DNA of 64,000 bases from Pilosibacter fragilis (GCF_032490495.1 NZ_JAVYJB010000004.1:1-64000), one strand, 5' to 3'. Positions 43,517-52,690 are shown, counted from the stretch's first letter. The notes: a model not told the origin generated them from the sequence alone. Numbers and translations are program-made.

Positions 43517-44953
43517 ATGATTAGTTTTCTCGTCTGTCTGGCACTTTTGATCGGAGGTTACTTTGTTTACGGCAACCTCGTAAATAACATTTTCAGTCCG
43601 GATGACAGAGAGACACCGGCAGTCAGAATAAACGATGGTGTCGACTATGTAGTCATGCCCCAATGGAAACTCTTTCTGATCCAGCTTCTGAATATCGCTG
43701 GTCTGGGCCCGATCTTCGGAGCCATGCAGGGTGCATTGTGGGGACCGGTCGTATTCCTGTGGATCACCTTCGGTACGATCTTTGCCGGCGGTGTTCATGA
43801 CTTCTTCTCCGGCATGATGTCCGAGAGAAATGACGGTGCTTCGATCTCAGAGGTATGCGGAATCTACCTCGGCGGCCTGATGCAGAACGTGATGCGTGTA
43901 TTCAGTGTTGTACTTCTCGTCATGGTCGGTACTGTTTTCGCGGTTGGTCCGGCCGGTCTGATCGTAACTCTGTTCAGCAATGGCGGAGCACAGGGTCTGG
44001 TCGTAAACAAAGAGATATGGCTCTGGATCATTCTGGCTTACTACTTTATCGCGACCTTTATTTCTATCGACAAGATCATCGGTAAGATCTATCCGATCTT
44101 TGGTATCTGCCTGATCATCATGGCACTCGGTGTTGCTTTTGGTATCTTCACAAAACCGGAATATGTGATCCCGGAGATCTGGAGCAATTTCAGAAACATG
44201 CATCCGAGCGGAACACCGGTATGGAGCTTCATGTTCATCACCGTTGCCTGCGGCGCGATCTCCGGTTTCCACGCAACACAGTCACCTCTTATGGCGCGTT
44301 GTATGAAATCTGAGAAACAGGGTCATTTCGTATTCTACGGCGCAATGGTATGTGAAGGTATTATCGCCCTGATCTGGGCAGCAGCAGGATGCTCTCTCTA
44401 CGAAGTGACAGGTGGTTTAAACACAGGTCTCGCGGAGATCATGAAGAACGGTCAGTCCGCGGCCATCTATGATGTCTGCCAGAAGACCATGGGCGGTGTC
44501 GGCATTGCTCTTGCCATGTTAGGTGTTATCGCCTGCCCGATCACTTCCGGTGATACAGCATTCAGAAGCGCACGTTTAACACTTGCTGACTGGTTCAAGG
44601 TTGACCAGAAGAACTGGAAGAACCGTCTGCTTCTCTGCGTACCATTACTTGGAATCGGCGCTATCGTTGGACATATGGATTACAGCATCGTATGGAGATA
44701 TTTCAGCTGGACAAACCAGACACTGGCTATGATCGTTCTCTGGACAGCAAGCATGTACCTCTACAAGGCAAAGAAGAACTACTGGCTCACAGCAGTTCCG
44801 GCAACCTTCATGAGCGCTGTTTCCATGACATATTTCTTCTGCGCAAAAGAGTGCTTAAACCTTGGAACTGCAGTTGCGTACCCGGTAGGTATCGTACTTG
44901 CGGTCGTATTCCTTGGAATCTTTATCCGCGCAACGAAGAAACAGACAGCATAA
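43517..44953 (+). CDS. CstA-family carbon starvation transporter
   Basis: 478 aa from the ATG at 43517 (AAGGAGGG upstream). About 14 membrane segments. Family blocks: NIAGLGPIFGAMQGALWGP, AGGVHDFFSGMMSERNDG, SGFHATQSPLMARC and ACPITSGDTAFRSAR. CstA and its relative BtsT import pyruvate or peptides when carbon is short. Next to a LytS/LytTR pair it matches the BtsSR-BtsT logic of enterobacteria, so pyruvate uptake is the leading idea. Confidence 0.92.
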   Translation: MISFLVCLALLIGGYFVYGNLVNNIFSPDDRETPAVRINDGVDYVVMPQWKLFLIQLLNIAGLGPIFGAMQGALWGPVVFLWITFGTIFAGGVHDFFSGMMSERNDGASISEVCGIYLGGLMQNVMRVFSVVLLVMVGTVFAVGPAGLIVTLFSNGGAQGLVVNKEIWLWIILAYYFIATFISIDKIIGKIYPIFGICLIIMALGVAFGIFTKPEYVIPEIWSNFRNMHPSGTPVWSFMFITVACGAISGFHATQSPLMARCMKSEKQGHFVFYGAMVCEGIIALIWAAAGCSLYEVTGGLNTGLAEIMKNGQSAAIYDVCQKTMGGVGIALAMLGVIACPITSGDTAFRSARLTLADWFKVDQKNWKNRLLLCVPLLGIGAIVGHMDYSIVWRYFSWTNQTLAMIVLWTASMYLYKAKKNYWLTAVPATFMSAVSMTYFFCAKECLNLGTAVAYPVGIVLAVVFLGIFIRATKKQTA

Positions 44954-45021
44954 TGTAAGATTATAATGACACGAAAGACAGGCTGCAAAGCTGGGAGTGT
45001 CTGACTGCAGATGATGCAGAA

Positions 45022-45063
45022 AGTATAAGCTGCCCCGGTGAAAGGCTGAGGGCAGCTTATACT
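45022..45063. terminator. Long hairpin between the CstA-type gene and the next gene
   Basis: AGTATAAGCTGCCC and GGGCAGCTTATACT form a perfect 14-bp stem around a 14-nt loop. Only GGTTATT follows, so termination is uncertain. Confidence 0.5.
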
Positions 45064-45092
45064 GGTTATTCAGTATTTGGGAGGCGAGAGTT

Positions 45093-46103
45093 ATGTTCTT
45101 AAAACCGGCAAAACTTGGAGAAAAAGAGATTCCGGAGAGTATTCTTTCAGAGGACAAAAAGCACTGTAAGAAGATCGGTCCCTGCGGAATCGGAAAAGAG
45201 GCATTATACCTCAACAGCTTTTATCTGGAGCGGCGCTTCTACATCCCGGTATCTTCCGTCTCCCGTGTCTTTAAGCGCGTGGCGATGAGCAAAGGCGGAT
45301 TTACCGGAAAAGGCCTGTTTGCCACCATGCCGTATCTGGTGGTGGTCTATGAGGATGGTAAGGAAAAGCAGTGCAACTTTAAATATGAGGATCAGGTTGA
45401 CGCTTTCGTGGCATCCGTGAAGGAACGGTTCCCGCAGATAAAGACCGTGAGTGAAGCGGCGGAAAAGCGCCTTGCGGAAGCTGAGAAAAAGCAGGCGGAG
45501 AAATGTCTCATTCCGCTTTCTGAGCAGGCGAAGGAGACGGTAAATGTTCTGGAACAGGCAAAAGCAGCCCTCACGAAACGGTTGTCCCTGTTCACAGAGC
45601 TCACCAATGCGGCAAAGAAAAAGAGAACGTATGAGAAGACAAAGCCGTTTTACAAATGGCTCGCTTTATTCATGGTAGTCATGGGGGCGGCGGCGCTTGT
45701 ATACGGCGTATTGTCCTTTATGAACCATGACGCGTTTGCCGTATACTTTGTCCTCTTTGGAATGGCGGCGATCTTCCTGTTCTCCGGAGCGAATGTCATG
45801 CCGACGAGTACGAATAACCGGAAAGCCATCGAAAAACGTCTTGCGGCGGCGGAAAAAGCCGTTACGGGGTATGTGGACAGCCTCCATCTCGGACTTCCGG
45901 TTCCGGCCTGTTACCTTCATCCGGTGACCGTAGAGCGGATGCAGCGTGCTGTCCGTGAGGGGCGCGCCGAGTCTGTGGAGGACGCGTTTGACGTTGTAAA
46001 AAATGATCTGAAAAAGACCAACGCGGATGTATCCGTCACCCAGGAGGAATTCGATGAGATCATGGCGATCAAGCCGGTCTTTCTGGTCAGAGATTACGTG
46101 TAG
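45093..46103 (+). CDS. Membrane protein of unknown function with coiled coil
   Basis: 336 aa behind GGGAGGCGAG. The N-terminal about 110 residues look like a small beta-rich (PH-like) domain (FYIPVSSVSRVFKR, YLVVVYEDGKEKQCNF). A long charged helix follows (about 118-185, KRLAEAEKKQAEKC), then two membrane segments (WLALFMVVMGAAALVYGVLS and FAVYFVLFGMAAIFLFSG), a second helix and a C-terminal domain ending VFLVRDYV. I do not recognise the family. It appears as its own unit between two terminator-like hairpins. Confidence 0.75.
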   Translation: MFLKPAKLGEKEIPESILSEDKKHCKKIGPCGIGKEALYLNSFYLERRFYIPVSSVSRVFKRVAMSKGGFTGKGLFATMPYLVVVYEDGKEKQCNFKYEDQVDAFVASVKERFPQIKTVSEAAEKRLAEAEKKQAEKCLIPLSEQAKETVNVLEQAKAALTKRLSLFTELTNAAKKKRTYEKTKPFYKWLALFMVVMGAAALVYGVLSFMNHDAFAVYFVLFGMAAIFLFSGANVMPTSTNNRKAIEKRLAAAEKAVTGYVDSLHLGLPVPACYLHPVTVERMQRAVREGRAESVEDAFDVVKNDLKKTNADVSVTQEEFDEIMAIKPVFLVRDYV

Positions 46104-46111
46104 ATGAAAAA

Positions 46112-46158
46112 ATTGACTGCCGTATCAGTAGGCTTATGCTGGACGGCAGTCTTATTTT
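46112..46158 (+). terminator. Intrinsic terminator after the 336-aa membrane protein
   Basis: GACTGCCGT and ACGGCAGTC pair around a loop, followed by TTATTTTAT. Repeat R3 begins at its end. Confidence 0.8.
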
Positions 46159-46233
46159 ATGTAACAGGAAATTCCGAGGAATTCGAAAGATGTGCACTCA
46201 CGCGAAGATGTAGATTGTCGCAAGCGACCGCGC
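46155..46233. repeat. Interspersed repeat family R3, copy 2
   Basis: Begins TATGTAACAGGAAATTCCGA and shares the GATGTGCACTCACGCGAAGA block and the TTGTCGCAAGCGAC hairpin with 40452-40529. It lies directly after the terminator. Confidence 0.75.
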
Positions 46234-46295
46234 GAGGCGCGAGAATGTGCCAAGGCACGTTTTTTAAAAAAAAACAAGGATTCATGGTATTATAT

Positions 46296-46337
46296 GAAAA
46301 CCGGGATGCTGCGCAGATAGGCGGCATCCCGGTTTTC
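46296..46337 (-). terminator. Intrinsic terminator of the alcohol dehydrogenase gene
   Basis: GAAAACCGGGATGC and GCATCCCGGTTTTC form a perfect 14-bp stem. On the minus strand it lies 26 bp downstream of the dehydrogenase stop. Confidence 0.8.
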
Positions 46338-46362
46338 TTCATATAATTTTGATAGATTTCTG

Positions 46363-47547
46363 CTATTTTCCTGCAGCCATCTGATAGATCTTAAGCATAT
46401 CTTCCGCTTCCAGCTTCTTCGCGGATCCCTTCGGGCCGCCTGCAGCGATTCTCGCGTTTTTCGCCATAGTCTCAAGCTGTTCTTCTGTCGGATCGATGCC
46501 GAGTTCCTTTAAGTTTGTCGGCATACTGATGGCACGGTAGAAGTCTTCCATGGCCTCGATCCCCTTTAAACCCGTCTCCATGTCATCTTTTCCAGGTTCA
46601 ACACCCATGACATTCACTGCGAATTTCGCAAAACGCGGAGTGCAGTTATCGATCACATATCTCGCCCAGCTGCCCCAGATCGCCGCAAGGCCCGCACCGT
46701 GGGCAACGTCGAACATTCCGCCGATCTCATGCTCTAAGAGGTGGGAGGCGAAGTCTCCGCCGTCGTTTCCGCAGCCGGTGAGGCCGTTGTGGGAGAGACT
46801 TCCGGACCACATCACCTCGGCTCTCGCGTCATAGTTGTCTGGATCGTCCACAAGGATCTTCGCGTTCGTGATCACGGTGCGCATAAGACCTTCCGCAATG
46901 GCATCGGTGATTTCCATATTTCCGCCGTTTGTGAAATAGCGCTCCATGGTATGCATCAGAATATCGGTGCAGCCGCAGGCTGTCTGGTATGGCGGGAGAG
47001 TCATTGTGATCTCCGGGTTCATGACAGCGAATACAGGGCGGGAGATATCATTGTTGTAGCCGCGTTTTTCCAGTGTTTCATCGTTTGTGATAACAGAGCT
47101 GTTGCTCATCTCACTTCCGGAAGCAGCGATGGTCAGAACAACGCCGATCGGAAGGCATGCGGATGCCTGACGGGCGTGTTCATAGAAATCCCAGACGTCA
47201 CCGTCGTTCGCGAGACCGTAACCGATGGCTTTTGCGGAGTCGATGACACTTCCGCCGCCTACCGCCAGAAGAAAATCAACGCCCTCCTTTCTGCAGAGCT
47301 CGATTCCCTCGCGGACTAAGGAAAGACGTGGGTTTGGGACAACACCGCCAAGTTCCACATAGCTGACTCCGGACGCGTCCAAAGACTCTTTAATGCGTCC
47401 GAGAAGACCGGAGCGGATCACGCTGCCGCCTCCGTAGTGGAGCAGGACTTTTTTACAGTTTACATTTTTTACAAGCTTTCCGATCCGGTATTCGGTTTCT
47501 TTTCCGAATACGACACGGGTCGGGGTATAGAAATTAAAGTTGAACAT
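46363..47547 (-). CDS. Iron-containing alcohol dehydrogenase (butanol dehydrogenase-like)
   Basis: 394 aa. Type III alcohol dehydrogenase: NAD(P)-binding GGGSVIDSAKAIG, metal ligands in the region CTDILMHTMERYF and in HLLEHEIGGMFDVAHGAGLAAI, and FNFYTPTRVVFGKETE at the N-terminus. It most resembles NADPH-dependent butanol dehydrogenases (BdhA/YqdH), which reduce aldehydes during fermentation. AGGAGGAAATTCC precedes the start. It stands alone, divergent from the riboflavin operon. Confidence 0.93.
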   Translation of the reverse strand: MFNFNFYTPTRVVFGKETEYRIGKLVKNVNCKKVLLHYGGGSVIRSGLLGRIKESLDASGVSYVELGGVVPNPRLSLVREGIELCRKEGVDFLLAVGGGSVIDSAKAIGYGLANDGDVWDFYEHARQASACLPIGVVLTIAASGSEMSNSSVITNDETLEKRGYNNDISRPVFAVMNPEITMTLPPYQTACGCTDILMHTMERYFTNGGNMEITDAIAEGLMRTVITNAKILVDDPDNYDARAEVMWSGSLSHNGLTGCGNDGGDFASHLLEHEIGGMFDVAHGAGLAAIWGSWARYVIDNCTPRFAKFAVNVMGVEPGKDDMETGLKGIEAMEDFYRAISMPTNLKELGIDPTEEQLETMAKNARIAAGGPKGSAKKLEAEDMLKIYQMAAGK

Positions 47548-47706
47548 GGAATTTCCTCCTTATGCTGTGAAAATAGCAGTGCTTAATATATCAAGTATAC
47601 TGGAAAATCAAGCACATTGCAAGGATTTTGAGCAAAAGGATCCCCTGCATCGATTTTACATAAATTTTAGATAAGCCCGGATGACAAAAATTCCTGTTAA
47701 AAACAC

Positions 47707-47735
47707 TTTACAAATTTAAAATACAGGAGTATATT
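47707..47735 (+). promoter_or_regulatory. Promoter of the riboflavin operon
   Basis: TTTACA (47707-47712), 17-bp spacer, TATATT (47730-47735), about 50 bp before the FMN aptamer. Confidence 0.65.
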
Positions 47736-47789
47736 GTAAACAACCGCTGATGAATATGACGGTCAGCGATAGGACAATTCAATAATAAG

Positions 47790-47894
47790 TCTTCAGGGCA
47801 GGGTGCAAGTCCCTACCGGCGGTAAAGCCCGCGAGCCGAGAGGCATGATCCGGTGAGATTCCGGGGCCGACAGTATAGTCTGGATGAAAGAAGA
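47790..47894 (+). promoter_or_regulatory. FMN riboswitch (RFN element)
   Basis: Signature blocks are in order: TTCAGGGCAGGGTG, CAAGTCCCTACCGGCGGTAA, AAGCCCGCGAGCC, GATCCGGTGAGATTCCGG and GGCCGACAGTATAGTCTGGA, closing with CTTC/GAAG. It binds FMN and shuts off the rib operon. About 200 nt of leader separate the aptamer from the terminator at 48097-48130, longer than usual. A 74-codon frame over this region is not a gene. Confidence 0.97.
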
Positions 47895-48096
47895 ATTTCA
47901 GGTTTGTTTGTGATATGCGGAAGTGATCCGGTACTCGAAAAAGAGGACGGGATCGAGGAATTCCGGATCACGGAAGATCGGATCAGTAGCTCTGGAATAG
48001 GAAACTGTTTCAGGGCTTTTTTAATGAAAAGGATCCGGGAAAAGCTGGGAATAACGGAAATTTATATTTCCGGATGAAACAACGGACCGAATATGG

Positions 48097-48130
48097 AAAA
48101 CCCTGTAGGCATCTACTTTACAGGTTTTTT
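48097..48130 (+). terminator. Regulated terminator of the FMN riboswitch
   Basis: AAAACCCTGTA and TACAGGTTTT pair (one bulged C), followed by a T-run. It is the presumed expression platform ahead of ribD. Confidence 0.75.
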
Positions 48131-48200
48131 AACAGAAAATTCCTATGGAACTTTCTGATTGCGCCTGTAAGGCAGGTTTGCGGAAAGAGGAGTGAAAAAG

Positions 48201-49310
48201 ATGACGGACCGGGATTATATGCTGCGGGCCATTGAGCTTGCAAAGGGGGGACTTGGCTGGACGAGCCCGAATCCCCTCGTGGGAGCTGTGATCGTGAAAA
48301 ATGGAAGGATCATAGGGGAAGGTTATCATGAGCGGTGCGGAAAACTTCACGCGGAGCGAAACGCCATTGCATCGCTCACGGAAAGTGCGGAGGGCGCGAC
48401 ACTCTATGTGACGTTGGAGCCGTGCTGCCATTACGGAAAGACACCGCCCTGCACGGAGGCGATCCTCGAGCAGAAGATCGCAAGAGTTGTGATCGGTTCA
48501 AGAGATCCGAATCCCCTGGTAGCAGGAAAAGGAGCGGCGATCCTAAGAGCAGCGGGAGTCCGGGTGGAAGAGGACTTTATGCGGGAGGAATGCGATGCGT
48601 TAAATCCGGTATTCTTTCATTACATCACAAAGAAAACCCCCTATGTGGTCATGAAATACGCCATGACGGCGGACGGAAAGATCGCTGCGCGGACCGGCGA
48701 CTCCAAGTGGATCACAGGAGAAAGCGCAAGGAAAAAGGTGCAGGAGCTGCGCCACCAGTATATGGGGATCATGGCTGGGATCGGCACGGTCCTGGCAGAC
48801 GATCCGATGTTAAACGTCCGGATCCCCGGGCTGAAGAGTCCGGTGCGGATCATCTGCGACAGCGGACTCCGAATCCCGATGGATTCACAGATCGTGAAGA
48901 CGGCAAAGGAGTACCGGACCATCGTAGCGTATGCGGGGGAGCATTCCGGGGAAGGCTGTAAAGAAGCGGAAAAGAAAGCGGAACAGCTTCACGCGGCCGG
49001 CGTGGAGACTGTGTCGGTTCCGGACGCAGACGGGCGTGTGGATCTTGGGAAGCTTATGGAATATCTCGGAAAACAGGGCATCGACAGCGTGCTTTTAGAG
49101 GGCGGAGGTACCTTAAATGACGCGGCGCTGTCAGCCGGGATCGTAAACGAGATCTGCGCGTTTATCGCTCCGAAGATTTTCGGCGGTGCCGGTGCGAAGA
49201 CTCCGGTTTCCGGGATCGGTGTGGCGCATCCGGCGGAAGCTGTGAAGCTGACGTTGAGACAGATGGAGACGATCGGGGATGATCTGATGCTCAGATATTC
49301 GGTAGATTGA
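48201..49310 (+). CDS. ribD: Bifunctional riboflavin biosynthesis deaminase/reductase RibD
   Basis: 369 aa from the ATG at 48201, with GAGGAG eight bases upstream (a GTG at 48192 is possible). The N-terminal zinc deaminase domain has H50-A-E52 and cysteines 75 and 84 (EPCCHYGKTPPCTEA). The C-terminal reductase domain has MKYAMTADGKIA and LLEGGGTLNDAAL. It carries out the second and third steps of the pyrimidine branch of riboflavin synthesis. It is the first gene of the operon. Confidence 0.96.
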   Translation: MTDRDYMLRAIELAKGGLGWTSPNPLVGAVIVKNGRIIGEGYHERCGKLHAERNAIASLTESAEGATLYVTLEPCCHYGKTPPCTEAILEQKIARVVIGSRDPNPLVAGKGAAILRAAGVRVEEDFMREECDALNPVFFHYITKKTPYVVMKYAMTADGKIAARTGDSKWITGESARKKVQELRHQYMGIMAGIGTVLADDPMLNVRIPGLKSPVRIICDSGLRIPMDSQIVKTAKEYRTIVAYAGEHSGEGCKEAEKKAEQLHAAGVETVSVPDADGRVDLGKLMEYLGKQGIDSVLLEGGGTLNDAALSAGIVNEICAFIAPKIFGGAGAKTPVSGIGVAHPAEAVKLTLRQMETIGDDLMLRYSVD

Positions 49311-49332
49311 AAATGGGAAAGGAAGTAAGGGC

Positions 49333-50031
49333 ATGTTTACAGGGATCGTAGAAGAACTCGGACAGGTGAAGGCACTTTCCCTGCGCGGAAATTCCGGCAC
49401 GCTGACGGTAAAAGCGAAAAAAGTCCTGGAAGGAACAAAGATCGGTGACAGCATCGCGGTCAATGGTGTCTGCCTTACGGTCACGAATATGAAAAATAAC
49501 GAGTTTTCCGCCGACGTGATGGCGGAGACAGTGAGGAGAAGCAGCCTCGGAGCACTGCAGGATGGAAGTTATGTAAATCTGGAGCGGGCCATGGCGGCAG
49601 ACGGCCGGTTCGGCGGTCATATTGTTTCCGGTCACATTGACGGAACCGGTCAGATCGAATCGATGAGACGGGAAGAGAATGCAGTCTGGGTCACGATCGC
49701 ATGTGCGGATAAGATCCTGGATCTGATCGTGGAAAAAGGTTCAATCTGCATCGACGGGATCAGCCTCACGGTGGCGGCGGTGACAAAGCGGAACTTTTCA
49801 GTGTCGGTGATCCCACATACCGGCGAGGAGACAACGCTTTTGAAGAAAAAAGCGGGGGATCCGGTCAATCTGGAAAACGACATTGTGGGGAAATATATTC
49901 AGAAATTTGTGGATATCGGAAGAAATTCCGGTGCATACCGGGGAAAAGCGGAGGACGGCAAGGATGCCGGGGACAGCACGAAAGGAAATTCCGGTCTCAG
50001 CATGGAGTTCCTTCAGAAATATGGATTTTAA
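49333..50031 (+). CDS. ribE: Riboflavin synthase alpha subunit RibE
   Basis: 232 aa. Two lumazine-binding domains: MFTGIVEELG with SIAVNGVCLTV, and GHIVSGHIDGTG with CIDGISLTVA. It makes riboflavin from two molecules of dimethyl-ribityl-lumazine. The C-terminus is about 20 residues longer than typical, with a Gly/Lys/Asp-rich tail. It follows ribD by 22 bp. Confidence 0.96.
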   Translation: MFTGIVEELGQVKALSLRGNSGTLTVKAKKVLEGTKIGDSIAVNGVCLTVTNMKNNEFSADVMAETVRRSSLGALQDGSYVNLERAMAADGRFGGHIVSGHIDGTGQIESMRREENAVWVTIACADKILDLIVEKGSICIDGISLTVAAVTKRNFSVSVIPHTGEETTLLKKKAGDPVNLENDIVGKYIQKFVDIGRNSGAYRGKAEDGKDAGDSTKGNSGLSMEFLQKYGF

Positions 50032-50156
50032 AACAGATGCTTTGAAGATATTTAGAAACATCCAGAAAATATGAGATCAAAGCGGTTAAAGTTTCAGCAG
50101 TAGGAATCCTGCTGAAAGAAAACTTTTAATAAAAGGCTCTGGAAAGGCAGGAAAAT

Positions 50157-51368
50157 ATGAACGAGCAATACAACACAATCGAAGAAGCAATCGAAGATCT
50201 GCGGGCGGGAAAGATCATTCTCGTGACAGATGACCAGGACCGGGAGAATGAGGGAGATATGATCTGCGCGGCAGAGTTCGCGACACAGGCAAATATCAAT
50301 TTTATGGCAAGTCACGCAAAGGGACTGATCTGTACGCCGATGAGCGCGGCAGTGGCAGAGCGGCTGGGACTTCCGCAGATGGTATCCGAGAACACGGATA
50401 ACCACTGCACGGCATTCACGGTCTCCATTGACCATGTGGACACGACAACAGGAATTTCCGCGGCGGAGCGCTCCTACACGATGATGAAATGCGTGGACCC
50501 GGCGACAAAGCCCCAGGATCTCAGAAGACCGGGACACGTATTCCCGCTTGTAGCAAGACGGGGCGGAGTACTCGTGAGAAACGGCCATACCGAGGCAACT
50601 GTGGACCTCATGCGTCTGGCGGGACTTTCCGAGTGCGGCGTGTGCTGTGAGATCATGGAGGAAGACGGAACCATGATGCGGACCACGAATCTGTGGAAGC
50701 TGGCGAAGGAGTACGGACTGAAATTTATCACGATCAAGGAACTGCAGGATTACTGCCGTGTCCATGAAAAACATGTGGTGCAGGAGGCCTGCGCGGACAT
50801 GCCGACCCAGTACGGACACTTTAAGATCTATGGCTATGTGAACGATATTACCGGCGAGCACCATGTGGCGCTTGTGAAGGGTGATATCGGGGACGGTGAG
50901 GATGTGCTCTGCCGCGTGCATTCCGAGTGCCTGACCGGAGATGTGTTCGGTTCCATGCGCTGTGACTGCGGAAAACAGCTCCAGACCGCGATGCGCCAGG
51001 TGGAGGCGGAAGGCCGTGGCATCATCCTCTACATGCGCCAGGAAGGCCGCGGCATCGGTCTGATCAACAAACTGAAGACGTATGTGCTTCAGGAGCAGGG
51101 CTTTGACACGGTGGAGGCCAATATCAAGCTTGGTTTTGCTCCGGATCTCAGGGAATACTGGATCGGGGCACAGATCTTAAGGGATCTCGGCGTGAAGTCC
51201 TTAAGACTTCTCACGAACAATCCGGAGAAGATCTACGGACTTTCCGGCTTCGGACTTGAGATCCATGAGCGCGTGCCGATCGAGATCGATCCGCAGCAGT
51301 ACGACAGCTTCTATCTGAAGACGAAGCAGGACAAGATGGGACACATCTTTACGAAAATCAAAGTGTGA
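50157..51368 (+). CDS. ribBA: Fused DHBP synthase / GTP cyclohydrolase II RibBA
   Basis: 403 aa. The N-terminal DHBP synthase (about 1-205) has the metal motif DDQDRENEGD at 25-34 and HTEATVDL. The C-terminal GTP cyclohydrolase II has zinc cysteines in VHSECLTGDVFGSMRCDCG (about 258, 269 and 271) and EGRGIGLINK. It supplies both branches of riboflavin synthesis. GGCAGG precedes the start. A 125-bp gap from ribE holds no other gene. Confidence 0.96.
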   Translation: MNEQYNTIEEAIEDLRAGKIILVTDDQDRENEGDMICAAEFATQANINFMASHAKGLICTPMSAAVAERLGLPQMVSENTDNHCTAFTVSIDHVDTTTGISAAERSYTMMKCVDPATKPQDLRRPGHVFPLVARRGGVLVRNGHTEATVDLMRLAGLSECGVCCEIMEEDGTMMRTTNLWKLAKEYGLKFITIKELQDYCRVHEKHVVQEACADMPTQYGHFKIYGYVNDITGEHHVALVKGDIGDGEDVLCRVHSECLTGDVFGSMRCDCGKQLQTAMRQVEAEGRGIILYMRQEGRGIGLINKLKTYVLQEQGFDTVEANIKLGFAPDLREYWIGAQILRDLGVKSLRLLTNNPEKIYGLSGFGLEIHERVPIEIDPQQYDSFYLKTKQDKMGHIFTKIKV

Positions 51369-51395
51369 TAGAATGGAAAGTCCTGCACACCGGCG

Positions 51396-51502
51396 GCATG
51401 CATCCCGCACGGACGGAAGTGCTGAGATGATTACAGCCGCGCAGGCGGCACAGATCTACGGGCATGCATCCCGCACAGATCTACGGGCATGCATCCCGCA
51501 CG
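51396..51502. repeat. Three copies of a 16-bp motif, two in a 25-bp tandem duplication
   Basis: GGCATGCATCCCGCAC occurs at 51396, 51462 and 51487. The 25-bp unit from 51451 to 51475 is repeated exactly at 51476-51500. It lies in the 224-bp space between ribBA and ribH. No function is evident. Confidence 0.8.
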
Positions 51503-51592
51503 GATGGAAGTGATGGGCAATTGGAAATAGAATTTTGCATGTAATTATGAAGACTTCTGAATAGCAGTAAGCATAAGAAAAGGAGAAACATC

Positions 51593-52066
51593 ATGAAAGA
51601 GATTAAAGTATTAGAAGGAAAAGTTGTAGCACCGGAAGGCATGAAAGTGGGGATCGTAGCTTCCCGTTTCAACGAGATCATCGTAAATAAGCTTTTAGGC
51701 GGAGCAGTTGACGGACTTGTCCGCCACGGTGTGGAGGAAGAAAATATCACGGCGGCCTGGGTTCCGGGGGCGTTCGAGATCCCGGTTGCGGCATCTGCCA
51801 TGGCAAAGTCCGGCAAGTACGACGCGATCATCTGCGTCGGCGCTGTGATCCGGGGGGATACCACACACTACGATTATGTGTGCAGTGAGGTCTCCAAGGG
51901 AATCGCTCAGGTGGGATTGGCAGAGAAGATGCCGGTACTCTTCGGCGTCCTGACAACCGAGAACATTGAGCAGGCCATCGCCCGTGCCGGAAGCAAAGGT
52001 GGAAATAAGGGATATGACTGTGCACTTTCCGCGATCGAGATGGTAAATCTTATGAGACAGTTCTAA
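51593..52066 (+). CDS. ribH: 6,7-dimethyl-8-ribityllumazine synthase RibH
   Basis: 157 aa. VASRFNEIIV, WVPGAFEIPVAA and GDTTHYDYVCSEVSKG (with the catalytic His) identify lumazine synthase, the step before riboflavin synthase. AAAGGAG precedes the ATG. It is the last gene of the rib operon, with a terminator right after it. Confidence 0.97.
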   Translation: MKEIKVLEGKVVAPEGMKVGIVASRFNEIIVNKLLGGAVDGLVRHGVEEENITAAWVPGAFEIPVAASAMAKSGKYDAIICVGAVIRGDTTHYDYVCSEVSKGIAQVGLAEKMPVLFGVLTTENIEQAIARAGSKGGNKGYDCALSAIEMVNLMRQF

Positions 52067-52090
52067 TTTCAGATCATATAGACGTAAAAG

Positions 52091-52130
52091 ATCAGCGCCT
52101 GAAAACATGTTTCAGAGGCGCTGATTTTTG
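52091..52130 (+). terminator. Intrinsic terminator of the rib operon
   Basis: ATCAGCGCCTGAAA and TTTCAGAGGCGCTGAT pair with one bulge, followed by TTTTT. Confidence 0.88.
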
Positions 52131-52131
52131 C

Positions 52132-52162
52132 GTAATAGGGATTCCTCGGAATTTCCTATTAC
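52132..52162. repeat. R3-related palindrome behind the rib terminator
   Basis: GTAATAGG and CCTATTAC end a 31-bp inverted repeat whose complement reads GTAATAGGAAATTCCGAGGA, close to the R3 start GTAACAGGAAATTCCGAGGA. Again directly behind a terminator. Confidence 0.65.
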
Positions 52163-52191
52163 ACAAAAGGCACATTCTGCTTTAGCAGAGC

Positions 52192-52617
52192 TTATAAGGT
52201 TTTCGTCTCCTCCATGAATTTAGCTGCGAAATCCCGGTTCAGTTTCATGAAGAGCTGCTGCTCCTCGGGAGACCAGCTCTCAAAAATCGCATTTTCGATG
52301 GCGATCAGGCGATGGGCGGTATTTTTCATGAGTTCCTCTCCTTTTTCCGTGAGAAAAACACAGGTGTTCCTCCCAGTTCCGGGTTTCAGATACAGATAGC
52401 CGGCCTGTTCCATCCTGCGTACTGCAGAGTTGATCGTGGATTTTGTGGTGCCGGTCTCTTTGTAAAAAATACTTTGATTGCAGCCGGAGCCGTGTTCGTT
52501 GAGAGAGTAGAGAATATCAAGCTCGCTGTCCGTGAGACCGAGCTTTAATGCAGCGTCATGGTAGGCACTGTCGACCTGGCTGAGCAGGTTGTAGAATTCT
52601 TTAAATGCAGAGTACAT
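52192..52617 (-). CDS. MarR-family regulator
   Basis: 141 aa winged-helix protein: SELDILYSLNEHG, YKETGTTKSTINSAVRRMEQAGYLYL (split here across the recognition helix and wing) and TGRNTCVFLTEKGEEL. It lies 73 bp downstream of the MATE gene in the same direction. The MATE promoter contains two matching palindromes, so this protein probably represses its own operon. Confidence 0.88.
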   Translation of the reverse strand: MYSAFKEFYNLLSQVDSAYHDAALKLGLTDSELDILYSLNEHGSGCNQSIFYKETGTTKSTINSAVRRMEQAGYLYLKPGTGRNTCVFLTEKGEELMKNTAHRLIAIENAIFESWSPEEQQLFMKLNRDFAAKFMEETKTL

Positions 52618-52690
52618 GGCAGATCTCCTGAAAATATAAGTGTATGGGGGGCAGTGCAGGGCTTTGCATCCGCCTGCACGGGCTATCAGT

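Noticed and set aside
47853..48077. 74-codon frame within the FMN riboswitch leader
   Set aside because: It starts inside the aptamer, has no ribosome site, resembles no protein, and is explained by the riboswitch leader.
51396..51502. CRISPR-like repeats before ribH
   Set aside because: Only three short copies, two in direct tandem without spacers; no cas genes in the window.
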